Source: Mastigamoeba balamuthi
Lineage: Eukaryota; Evosea; Mastigamoebida; Mastigamoebidae
Reading direction: 5' to 3'
DNA length: 64,000 nt
NCBI GenBank assembly: GCA_902651635.1
Contig: CACRSC010000007.1
Coordinates: forward strand, 90,604-154,603
Part shown: piece by piece, positions 54,875 through 64,000 of the stretch
Layout: every line of letters begins with the position of its first letter
Numbering within the stretch: the stretch's first letter is position 1
The notes under the pieces: model-generated
What the model was told of the DNA's origin: nothing
The model's input: the letters and a program-made list of their open reading frames with translations, nothing else
Database searches by the model: none
Made by a program: the position numbers and the translations under genes

Positions 54875-55388
54875 GTCGGGCGCGAGGGGGGCACGTGGGC
54901 TCAGTGCCGGAGATTCGCGGATCTTCGTCGAGCTACACGAAGAGGGGGAGGGCTGAACAACGGTTGGCGGGTCCGGGCGCCGAAATCGTGGCCCGCATCG
55001 ATTCCGTGAGAGGGGGTCGAAGAGTAACGGGTCCGGTGTTGGCCACGCGACTGACGGGGGGCAAAAACGCCGAGGGTAGATGCGGGGAGGGACCGCTTGG
55101 TACAGGGCGGTTGTTGTCGTTATTCGAAAAGATCAGGCGTGCTGTCTCACTATCGCCCCCTACAGAAAGAGGTCCACTGCTAGTACTGCGGAGTAAGTGC
55201 AGTGCACATATCTCACTTTTCCACTGCTCCTTCTCCGTGCGGAGGAGCAAACGGCCCGAGATATTTGTTCACTAGATTCTTGTTATTGCACTGACGTCAC
55301 TAACCGCCTCTGCACCTGGAATGCACCACGCAACGCCCTCACTATTAAATTGTGTAGCACACCCACAGAGCCTGTGCGCGTTCCTGTG
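54875..55388. other. Divergent intergenic region
   Basis: 0.5 kb between divergent genes; presumed promoters. No motif, repeat or RNA gene is recognised. Confidence 0.45.
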
Positions 55389-56825
55389 ATGAAGGCCTTC
55401 CTCGCTCTGCTCCTCCTCGCTGCCGCCGTGCACGCGGCGTCGGTCAAGTATGTCGGCAACGTCAGCGCGAGCAGCTGGCACAAGGACCTCGACTTCCGCG
55501 CGGTCAACAAGCTGATGTACGACAACGGCCACACGCACATCGCGCTCTTCTACTCGGTCGACGCCGAGGCCGCCCACTCCAAGCGCATCGACGTCGCCGG
55601 CGGCAGCAGCGCCATCTTCGCCCGTGCGCCCTGCCCACCCGCGCCCTCCGCGATCGATCGCCGCGCTGTATCCCCCCTGCTGGAGCTCTCAGCTCAGCTC
55701 CACCGCCGTTTTTTAAGCCCCACGGTGCACGCTTGCCCCTTTGGTGGACTTGTGCACTTTATTTCCTGCGCCCTTTCCTGGGATGCTCATTTGTGCACAA
55801 CGGATCAGTTGGCGGTGTGACCGACTACTACAGCAAGGCCGCGTACCCCTCGGGCTGGTATGGCTTCTGGAACGTCAGCTTCGACGTCAATGTGTACGCG
55901 ATCCTGCGCCCCCACCCGGCAGATTTCCATTTTCTCAACGGTGGGCCGAAACTGACTTGGATGACTCGGCTCCCGCGCTTTACAATAATGCAGCCGCCTG
56001 AACCCCTTCTCGATCGATAACATCGACGTCTCGGGGACCGCTGGCTTCATGGGCACGGCGTTCGTCGACCTGATCGAGTACGACTCGAACGGCAAGGAGG
56101 TCAAGACGACGTCGCTGTCGAGCCTCTCGTGGTCCAAGAGCAACACCGGCGGCCTGAGGCCGGGCGACCTGCACTTCATCGAGCTGACGGGCACCAAGGG
56201 CGACCTCAAGGTCACCGTCCTCTTCGCCCAGGCCTCCAAGGCCGGCGTCATCGAGTACGCCAACACGGTGGTGGCGCCCAAGGTCCTTGAGTCGGTCGTC
56301 GAGATCGACAACTACCCGTACCAGTCGAGCAGCAACAGGCTCGGCCTCAAGGTCCTCGGTGCCTCGGGCGCCATCGACGCCGACGTCCACGCCCTCGTCG
56401 CCCAGGGCCACACCAGGACCTTCGTCGACCTCAAGACCTCGGCGCGCATCAACGGCGCCAACACCGACGCCCCCGTCGACGTGAGCGCGTGGGCCGAGGT
56501 CACGGCGACCAACAGCGCCATCCAGATCCCCGGCACCAACTTCGAGGCCCTCATCAAGAAGGCCACGGGCCAGGCCGGCTTCGCCGCCAAGATCGCCACG
56601 GTCAAGTTCCCCGCCGGCGCCAAGAACATCATCTACGACCCGTCGCTGGGCAGCGGCACCCGCCTGTTCACCCTCACGACTGAGGCGCTGCCCTCGGCCG
56701 CGTCGAGCTCGGCCAAGCAGCCCACGACCTCGTCGAAGAAGCCCACCCCCACGCCGTACAACGCTGGGGCGGCCGTCTCCGTCGGGATCGCCACCACCGC
56801 CGTCGCCATGATGATGGCCCTCTGA
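55389..56825 (+). CDS. Secreted protein of unknown function with GPI-like tail
   Basis: Three exons (55389-55623, 55809-55893, 55994-56825) joining in phase. Signal peptide MKAFLALLLLAAAVHAAS. The body is beta-strand-like (VTVLFAQASKAGVIEYANTV, RLGLKVLGASGAIDADVHAL), with no cysteine clusters or known domain. The end is a Ser/Thr/Lys/Pro spacer (ASSSAKQPTTSSKKPTPTPY) and a hydrophobic tail (AGAAVSVGIATTAVAMMMAL), the same design as the GH7 cellulase at 15133-16748. It is probably a surface-anchored protein. A polyadenylation hexamer lies at 56920. No function is proposed. Confidence 0.7.
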
Positions 56826-57397
56826 AGCCTGTCCCCCTGCATAGGTCTTTGAAATCTCCCTGTGGGGCTAATGGCGAGGAAATATCACACTGTTGTGATG
56901 TGATAACTTGTTCACTACAATAAATTCCTCACTCTTTATTGGTCCTTTGCCCCCCGAAATACTCAGCAAAAACACCTAGATACAGATGTGTGTGCTTATT
57001 AACGCTGCAGGTCGCGGCAGTGGGTCAAGGAGTGTGTGTCAGCGAAGTGGGGGCATCTGAAGGACACCGTTGCGTTGAATGAAGTTAACAAGAAAACCCC
57101 GGTAAATAATGCCGGTTCCGCTGGTATTTTTTTTACAATGTAATGCAATAGCCAAATAGATGTATGGATGAGCGCACTCATCACCGCCAGAGCGAAACAG
57201 ACGATGTGTTATGCAAATTCCCTTTGCCAACAAAGTCCACAGCACCGGGCGGAGAAAATAGACATAACCTTTGGTTGCTGCCGAACCTTAAGGGTGTGTG
57301 GTACCACTCAAATTGGGACGCAGTCATACGGCACCAACGTGGAGATGCGGCTGGTGTTGTTTTGTCGAATTCAAAGCAGCGCGCGAAGCCCCCGCTC
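56826..57397. other. Convergent intergenic region
   Basis: Holds the AATAAA at 56920 and a small inverted repeat CCGG...CCGG near 57100. AT-richer than the genes. No gene is seen. Confidence 0.4.
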
Positions 57398-59281
57398 TCA
57401 TTGCTCGGGCGGCGGGCTCAGGGGGGCGCCCGGCGCCGGCGTGGGCTCGGAGCCCTGAAACAGGTCGTGGTCGAGAATCTCCGCACGGCAGACGCTCTGC
57501 ACGTCGTCGACGGTGAACGTGTACTTGCTGTACTTGCCATCGTACGACACCACTGCGCGGCAGAGGAAGGAGGGCGGGTGTCAGCCACGGCGCGAGGGCA
57601 GCGACCAGCGAGCGGACCGATGACCGAGTTGGAAGACGAGCCGAAGAAGACGATGTTCTTCTCCTGGCTTGTGCTGAACCTCACGATGCTCCTCGGGGCG
57701 CTTTTGGGCGGGCGAGTGTCCGTAAGGAAACCGATGAAAATACAAATTCAATTGAATCCACTCGCGGGAAAAACTAGTCGACGACACACGGGGGGCGTAA
57801 GGCGAGCAGAACGCACTTGCTGATCCTGTTGAGCTCTGTCAGCAGGAACACGTGGCAGGTGCCCTTGTTCGAGGCGGCGACGATGAACTTGTTGTCGGAG
57901 CTGACGTTGACGCAGTGGATGTCGGCCTGCTTGGTGCCGCGCCTGAACTCCTTGACGAGCTGCCCCGTCGCCGACTCGAAGACGCGCACGAGCGTGCCCT
58001 TGGCCGACGCCGTCACCACGTACGAGCCGTCGACCGTGATCGCCATCGTCCGCAGCGCCGTCTGGTGCGCCGCAAACGCCACGTTGCTCGTCGTGCTGTT
58101 GGCCACGTCGACCTTCTCCAGGTGCACTCCTCCCACCTGCACGTCGGGGGGACGGGCCACGCAACCCACAGAGGAGAGGAGAGGAGAGGAGGAGGAGAGG
58201 AGAGAAAGAGTGAAGAGGTGGAAAGGAGGGAAGAGAAGAGGTGGTGAGGAGGAAGAGGGATGAGCATCGGGGGCGCGTCGTCAGCCGAGCGGTCGTCTGG
58301 GGGGACACGACAGGGCATCTGGGGGGGGCTCCGCAAGCGACACCCAGACAAGCGCAAAGGGCGGCGGCACCTTGTTCCCGGGGAACCCAAGGATGATGTC
58401 GCTGCCTCCTCCGTTGAGCACGCAGAGCCCTGTGCAGGGGAGGGGAGGGGGGCAGGGGGCAGGGGGCAGGGGGGCGCCGGTGTCAGTGCCAGTTCAGAGA
58501 AATTCAAAGGATCGATCGGGCAGGGAGGGCAGCGCGCAGCACCCTGGGGGTTGGGCAGCGTGTACAGGCTTGCGATCGACCGCAGGTCGTTGAACAGGTA
58601 GACGTGCACCTCCGTGTCGAGCACCACGGCGATGCTGCGGGGTTGAGAGCGAGCAGCGTCAGGGGGGTGTGGGGGCTGTGGCGCAGTGCGCGGGGGGCAG
58701 CGCTGAGGGCGGCCGCCGTGGTGGCACAGGAGGGCGGGGTGTGGGGGTGTGGGTGGGCTGGCGGCCGCACATCTCCCGCCGGATCTTGACGCCGCGCACG
58801 GGCTGCGTGAACTCCAGCTCCGCGATGCACTTGTTCTGGAAGTCGTCCCAGATCGCCACCTGCGCCCGCCCGCGCCGTGTCAGCGTGCGCCCCGTGCGCC
58901 CCCCCCGCCCGTGCGGTCTCGGGCGCTTGTGTTTTCGGAAGAGAAGAGGGGGCAGAGGGAGAGGGGACCTTGTTCTTGGGGAACTTGGGCACAGACCCGC
59001 CGCCCACCATCGCCAGGATGTTGCAGCGCATCAGGATCTCAACGATGCCCACGCCCATGCCCCATTCTGCGCGGCGGAAGCGGTCAGAGAGGCGATTCTC
59101 CGAGCGTGGCGCGACAAACGCGAAGCCCAGAGGCGAACGAAAACGGACCCCTGTGGAAGCGCTCGCGCAGGGGGTCGCTGGAGAAGACGAAGAAGCCGTG
59201 CGTCGTGCCCACGCTGAAGCACGAGTGGTCCTGGTTGAGCGACACGCAGAGGATGGTCTGCGAGCACTTGGGCACTGCCAT
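57398..59281 (-). CDS. PROPPIN (WIPI/Atg18-family) beta-propeller protein
   Basis: A phosphoinositide-binding seven-bladed WD-repeat protein of autophagy or endosome traffic. About eight exons. Blades in order: ILCVSLNQDHSCFSVGTTHG, FFVFSSDPL, MRCNILAMVGGGSVPKFP, VAIWDDFQNKCIAELEF with TQPVRGVKIRREM, then VVLDTEVHVYLFNDLRSI, AHQTALRTMAITVDGSYVVT and ASAKGTLVRVFE. The defining FRRG motif for PI3P binding is intact in VKEFRRGTKQADIHCVNVS. The spacing DPLRER...GVGIVEILMRCN fits the WIPI3/4 branch. Start ATG 59281 is the first in frame; an upstream exon cannot be excluded because family members often have a few residues more. Confidence 0.88.
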
Positions 59282-59615
59282 CTCGGAGAGCTTCTCGGAA
59301 AGGGGGGCGACGGAGATAAATGACGCAGCCGCGAATCAACAGGGATCAGCGCGGAAAATATCGGAGCTCCCCGTCTGTCAGACGCAAACCCCCCGGCGGA
59401 CATGGCATGCGAACCAGAACTGCGGGCGTGCCCGCGTCCATCGATGGGAGGATGCGGCTTTGGGGAGGAGGCTGCCTCGCAGGGATGTGGCCAGGATTGG
59501 CTTGGCCTGTGGAGGGGAAGATATTTTCTGGCCCACCCTGGAGGAATCTGGGGGACCCCTGCCCCTCTTTCAACACACAACAAAAAGACACATCACTTGT
59601 GTTGCGGTCTGAGGA
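59282..59615. other. Divergent intergenic region
   Basis: 0.33 kb between the PROPPIN and GCN1 genes; presumed promoters. Nothing specific is seen. Confidence 0.4.
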
Positions 59616-62600
59616 ATGGAGGACCCCACAGTTGAGCAGGCCGAGACCTCGCCCTCGCCTTCCCCGGCCCCTGCCGACCCCTTCCGCGAGTGCGCCGGGT
59701 GTCCCTTCCCCCGCGCCCCGTCCCACAACGCTCTCCCCGCTGGCCCTATTTACGTCAAAAGACGTATCAACTCTGAAGCGCTGCTGCGCTGCGGCTCACC
59801 CCAACCAACCCGCAGCCCCTTCTCCACCGCCACGACCCCCGCGCTGCGGGTCGAGGGCCTGCGCAAGCTCTGCACGGCGGACGTCGACGAGGACTGCGCC
59901 TGCGAGCTCGCCGAGCGCTCGGTGTCGCTGCTGCTGCGCTGCCCCGACGCCAAGACGCGCCAGTCGCTCGAGTGCCTCTGCCGCGCGCTCTGCCGCGCCC
60001 ACGCCGCGCGCGCCGCCCCCGCGCTCGTCGCCCGCGCCTCGGCCGTCGCGCCCTCGCTCGACCCGCTGTCCTGCGCGGCGCTCCTGCGCCTCTCGTGCGC
60101 CGCTGCGGCCCCGCTGGCCGCGTCGTCGTCGCCGCTCGACGACCTCGTGCGCCTGCACTCGCGCCTGGCGGCGACGCTCGCGGACGCCGGGTCGTGCCCG
60201 CACGCCTCGCGCGCGAGGGACGCCGCACAGAGGTGCCTCGCGCGCGCCGTCGCCGAGCCCGCGGCCGCGCAGGCCTACGCGCAGGCGGCGGCGGCCCTGG
60301 TGGGCGCGGCGCTCGCGGCGGCGCCCGCCGAGGGCGTCTCGGAGCGCGACAGGGCCTCGCTGAGGCCCTTCGTCGGCTTCGCCTCGCCCGCGCTGCTCGC
60401 CCACAAGCGCGTGCGTCGCCCTCCCCCCCTGTCGTTTGAATTACGTCATTTGGAGGGGCATCGAGTCACTTGACACGTCTTGGGCCGGGGCGCTAATTTT
60501 TCCCCCTCTCTCTCTGGTTTGCCTGCGTGACGTCAGGCCGAGTTCTTTGGCATGTGCGAGAAGCTGCTGCTCGAGGCGGCGCACCCCGTTCCCGAGGCGC
60601 ACGCCGAGGCCTTCCGGCCGCTCTTGGTCGCCGCCACGCCCGAGGAGTTCGCGGCGTCTGTCGCGGCGCCCCTGAACCGCCTGATCCGCCGAAACATCGA
60701 GGCACGGCCAGGCAGCGCAGCAGCGGCAGCTCCTCTGACACGGGCACACGCGATTGCAGGTCGGGATCCCGCTGGCACAGAAGATCGCGTCGTGGATCAC
60801 GTTTGACCCGATGGCCTGCGTCGACGAGCCCCTGCTCATCGCGCTGACGCAGGGCGCGAGGTCGCAGGACCCCGCGCTGTCCTCTACGTCGCGCGCTGCG
60901 ATCCTGAGCCTCGTCAAGAACGTCAAGTGCGCTCTCCTCTCCTCCGCTGCCGCGTGCGAGAAGACTGAAGCCTTGGCGCCAGGGAGCTGTCGGGCATCGA
61001 GCGTATGGCCGACGTGTTCTGGAAGGTGATGGCGGGCCAGGACGGCCCTCTGGCATACGCCCCCCAGCGCTCGGCGATGCTGCACGCCGTCGGTTGCCTG
61101 CGCGCTGCCGCTGAGCGCAACATCCCCCTCGCGCGCCTTGCAGACACGGTCGCCACTCGCCTCGTCGCCCACGAGAAGAAAGAGGGTCAGACAACGCCGT
61201 TGTCTGCAGCGGTTTCTCACTTTGTTCGTGCAGCAAACGAGGAGGTTAAGAACGTGTGCCTGTGCGAGCTCGGCAGGTGGCTCGCGCTGTCGGAGGCTCT
61301 CCCCAAGGAGGCTGCCGACCTGCTCGTGACGCCGCGCGTGTTCGAGAAGGAGGCGCTGTGCAGCGCCGCCTGCTGCGCGATCGCCGAGGCCGCGTCGACG
61401 ACCCCGTCGCCCGCGAAGAAGGCGCAGCTCGTCAAGATTGCGCAGTCGCTCGTCAAGACGGTCCAGCAGCAGGGCAACAGGGCTCCCAAGCTCGTGTTCC
61501 CAGGCGCCCTCGTTGACGGCCTCCGCGCTCTGCTCGAGATCTCGTCGCTCGACGCCTCCATTGGTACCCTCCCACTTCCCGATGTTTCTTCTCTGGCGGC
61601 TCTAACACGGACTGAATCTTCCCTCGCCACCCACAGACAACGCTGCCAACGCCGCGAAGATCTGGGACACCGTCATGGCGCCCACGTCGACGCTGTTCAA
61701 CCCGGTGGTTGCTTCGCGCTTCTCCGAGAACGAGATGCTGTCGATCCTGGCGCTCGTGTCGTGGGTCGTGTCGCACAAGGACAAGCACTTTGCCAAGCTC
61801 AGCCGCCAGTCGCAGTCGCTGTTCTACGGGCTGCTCGCGATTGTGCTCTCCTCGGAGAGCGCCCAGCTCCGGCGCCAGGCCTTCGAGGCCGCCGACGCCC
61901 TCGAGCTCGACCCGTCGTTCAGCGAGCTGTACACCGAGGCCCTCGTGCTGAGGGTCACCGAGTGGGGCCTGCGCACGCACACGGACGCGCTCAGGATCGC
62001 CTCGAGGCCCGGCGCCTCCCCCGAGATCTTCACGCAGCTGCTCGTGCTGGCGCACCACTCGCTGGCGTTCGGCTCGGACCCGGTGTCGCTGATCCATTCG
62101 GTCGTCCTGCGCTCCAACCCGCCGCCCGCCGACGGCAAGAAGCTTCCCAACGCCCGCAAGGCCGTGCTCGACCTGCTCGAGCGCGAGCACCAGCGCGTCG
62201 TCTCGGTGGTCCTGTCGCCCAACAACCTGCTCTCGCGCGCCAACACCGAGATCGGTGAGGCGTCGATCCGCGCACTGAGCACCTGCTCGCGCATTGCCGA
62301 GCCCGGCTCGAACATCTCTATGTCGCTGTTCACCGGCCTCGCCGGGGCAATGGAGGAGACTGCCAGGAACCTCGCGTCGTCGACGTCGGAGACGGACGTC
62401 AAGATCTTCCTGACTCCCGAGGGCACGCTCTACGTCGACCCTGTCGAGGAGGAGGAGAAGCGCAAGGAGGCCGAGGCCGCGGCGCGCAAGGCCACCAGCC
62501 AGCGTAAGCGCGGCGAGGGCAAGCTGACGGACGAGCAGTGGGAGCAGAAGGTCCGCAAGGAGCTCGAGGAGAAGAAGCGCGCAGAGTCGGCGCCTTCCGA

Positions 62601-64000
62601 GGTCGACATCACCAAGGCCAAGATCGCTGAGCAGGACAAGATCCGCGCTCGCGTGCACGAGATGCTGCGCCCCGCGTACAACGCCATGCGGGCGGCGACC
62701 GAGGCTGTCAACGTCAACACGCGCGCGGCGCATAGCGCGCTGCCCGCGCTCGTCCCGGTGTCGCTGAGGCTGCTGGGCAACGCCCTCTTCCGCGCGCACG
62801 CGTCGAGCCTCGTTGACGCGCTCACGGCCACGGCGCCCGCCCCCGTCTCGCCCCTGCTGGCGCTGCCGGTGTCGGCTGCGCTGCGGGAGATCTACAGCGG
62901 CGAGCAGCGCACGACCAAGACCAGCGACGGCGGCATCGACGTGCTGCTGCCGCAGGACACGATCCCCGTGATCACCAAGGCGCTCTTCGACCTCGCCGAG
63001 GGCCTCACCGCTCCCATGAGCGCCGCCGCCTTCGCACTGCTCTTCCCCCTCTCCCGCGCCGCTGTCATCCAGGGCCCCGCCCCTGTGCTTCAGAGTACGT
63101 TCTGCTTTGCGCTGCCATAGAGTGCCGCCCCTTATGTCGGCCGTGTGCGCGGCGTTTGCAGGGTGCCAGGCCGCGTCGATGAAGCTGCTGAGCTCGCACA
63201 CGCAGCCCGGCATCGCGTACCCGCGCGGGGAGCTGAGCGCGGTGCTGATCCACGTCATGGAGACGTCGCAGCGTTTCTTCATCCGCGCACGGTCGACGCT
63301 GGTGGCGCTGGCCGAGGGCATCACGTCGCTCGACGACGCGCTGATCGTGTGCAGGGGAGTGCTGAGCCCCGAGCACCAGGTCCGCGAGGCGTGCCTCTCG
63401 GCGCTGAAGCAGATCCCTATGCTGTCGGCCCAGCCGACGCCGTACCACCCCAACGTGGTGACGGCGCTGTGGATGACGCAGTTCGACACGACTGCGGAGA
63501 ACTCTGCGCTCGCCAAGGAGATATGGGCGAGCTACGCCCAGCAGATCGGCCCCGACTACTACGACCTGCTCAAGCCGCACATGTGCAGCCGCATGAACAT
63601 CGTGCGTACGATGGCCTCCGCGGCCATCGCCGAGGCCGCCAACATCCACTCGAGCACCGTCAACGCGACCCTCAACTCCATCATCTCGCTCTACAAGGAC
63701 TCGGTGCGCCACACAACAGGGGGCCCGATTGAGGGTACAGGCGGTTACTCACAGAGCGCTCTGCCGCGAGCAGATCCCCGTCGTGTCGAAGCTGACCGGC
63801 GAGGTCGAGACCGGTCCCGCGACGGAGGCCAAGCACTTTGTGAGGCTGGGATGCGTCGAGTGCATCGGGTTCCTCGGCCCTGCGATGACCAAGGTCGAGC
63901 AGGTCCGCGCGGTGTTCGACTTCATGCTGTCGGCCCCGCAGTCGGACGACGACGACATCCGCTCTCTTGGCGTCCACTCTGGAATGTGCCTGATCGAGGC
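59616..64000 (+). CDS. GCN1: GCN1 (Gcn2 activator), HEAT-repeat protein, 3'-partial
   Basis: A ribosome-associated scaffold that passes the uncharged-tRNA/collision signal to the eIF2-alpha kinase Gcn2. Helical HEAT-type repeats run throughout (for example QSLECLCRALCRAHAARAAP, LKQIPMLSAQPTPYHPNVV). The diagnostic stretch is KIFLTPEGTLYVDP, then a Lys/Glu-rich helix (QRKRGEGKLTDEQWEQKVRK, IAEQDKIRARVHEMLRPAYN), as in Gcn1 N-terminal thirds. About eight introns are visible, for example near 60412-60538, 60700-60760, 60930-60990, 61185-61233, 61563-61637, 63093-63162 and 63705-63760. The gene runs off the right edge, so the EF3-like and RWD-binding parts are not in the window. The exon after 63760 (IPVVSKLTGEVETGPATEAK) is still in the repeat region. 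Confidence 0.85.

Overview
The window is nuclear DNA from a flagellated eukaryotic protist. Genes lie close together on both strands. Most have short GT-AG introns (about 45-150 bp), and exons are mostly very GC-rich. A complete axonemal dynein heavy chain shows the lineage builds a flagellum. A family 7 cellulase, papain-type peptidase and Cache-type cyclases suit a free-living feeder on plant or bacterial matter. I cannot name the species; GC-rich free-living flagellates (for example in Amoebozoa, Obazoa or Metamonada) are possible, but the sequence alone does not decide.

Layout. 0-7 kb: a partial Lys/Ala-rich gene, a macro-domain protein, a DDX18/Has1-type RNA helicase, a small two-helix membrane protein, a 112-residue unknown and a DUF4326 protein. 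7-12 kb: a TBC1D22/Gyp1-type Rab GAP, a leucine-rich-repeat protein with one repeat per exon, and a Pus3-type pseudouridine synthase. 12-17 kb: a Cache-HAMP class III cyclase and a GH7 cellulase with a GPI-like tail. 17-25 kb: a papain-fold peptidase, a drug/metabolite transporter and a zinc-module short-chain dehydrogenase. 24.7-28.4 kb: a B-box protein with Schlafen AlbA_2, STAND-like NTPase and TPR-like parts, much like vertebrate SAMD9. 28.4-32 kb: an AT-rich island with Ty3/gypsy and DNA-transposon fossils and palindromic repeats. 32.5-35.1 kb: a second cyclase, paralogous to the first, which has lost a metal-binding Asp. 35.2-37.2 kb: a ZnF-UBP / C-CAP-like / sirtuin fusion. 37.2-38.4 kb: an AT-rich spacer ending in a tRNA-Asp. 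38.6-64 kb: a PITAIRE CDK, the 13 kb dynein gene, an OTU1-like deubiquitinase, an unknown secreted GPI-like protein, a PROPPIN autophagy protein and the 5' two-thirds or so of GCN1.

Most genes are housekeeping and unrelated neighbours, as is usual in eukaryotes. The accessory interest lies in 24.7-37 kb. There a SAMD9-like NTPase, transposon fossils, a divergent cyclase and an unusual sirtuin sit together, and the first three have lower GC than the rest. A loose NAD/ADP-ribose theme (macro domain, sirtuin, SAMD9-like protein) is noted as a hypothesis only.

Exon limits were worked out by eye from reading frame, GT-AG sites and family resemblance. CDS spans run from start codon to stop codon and include introns.
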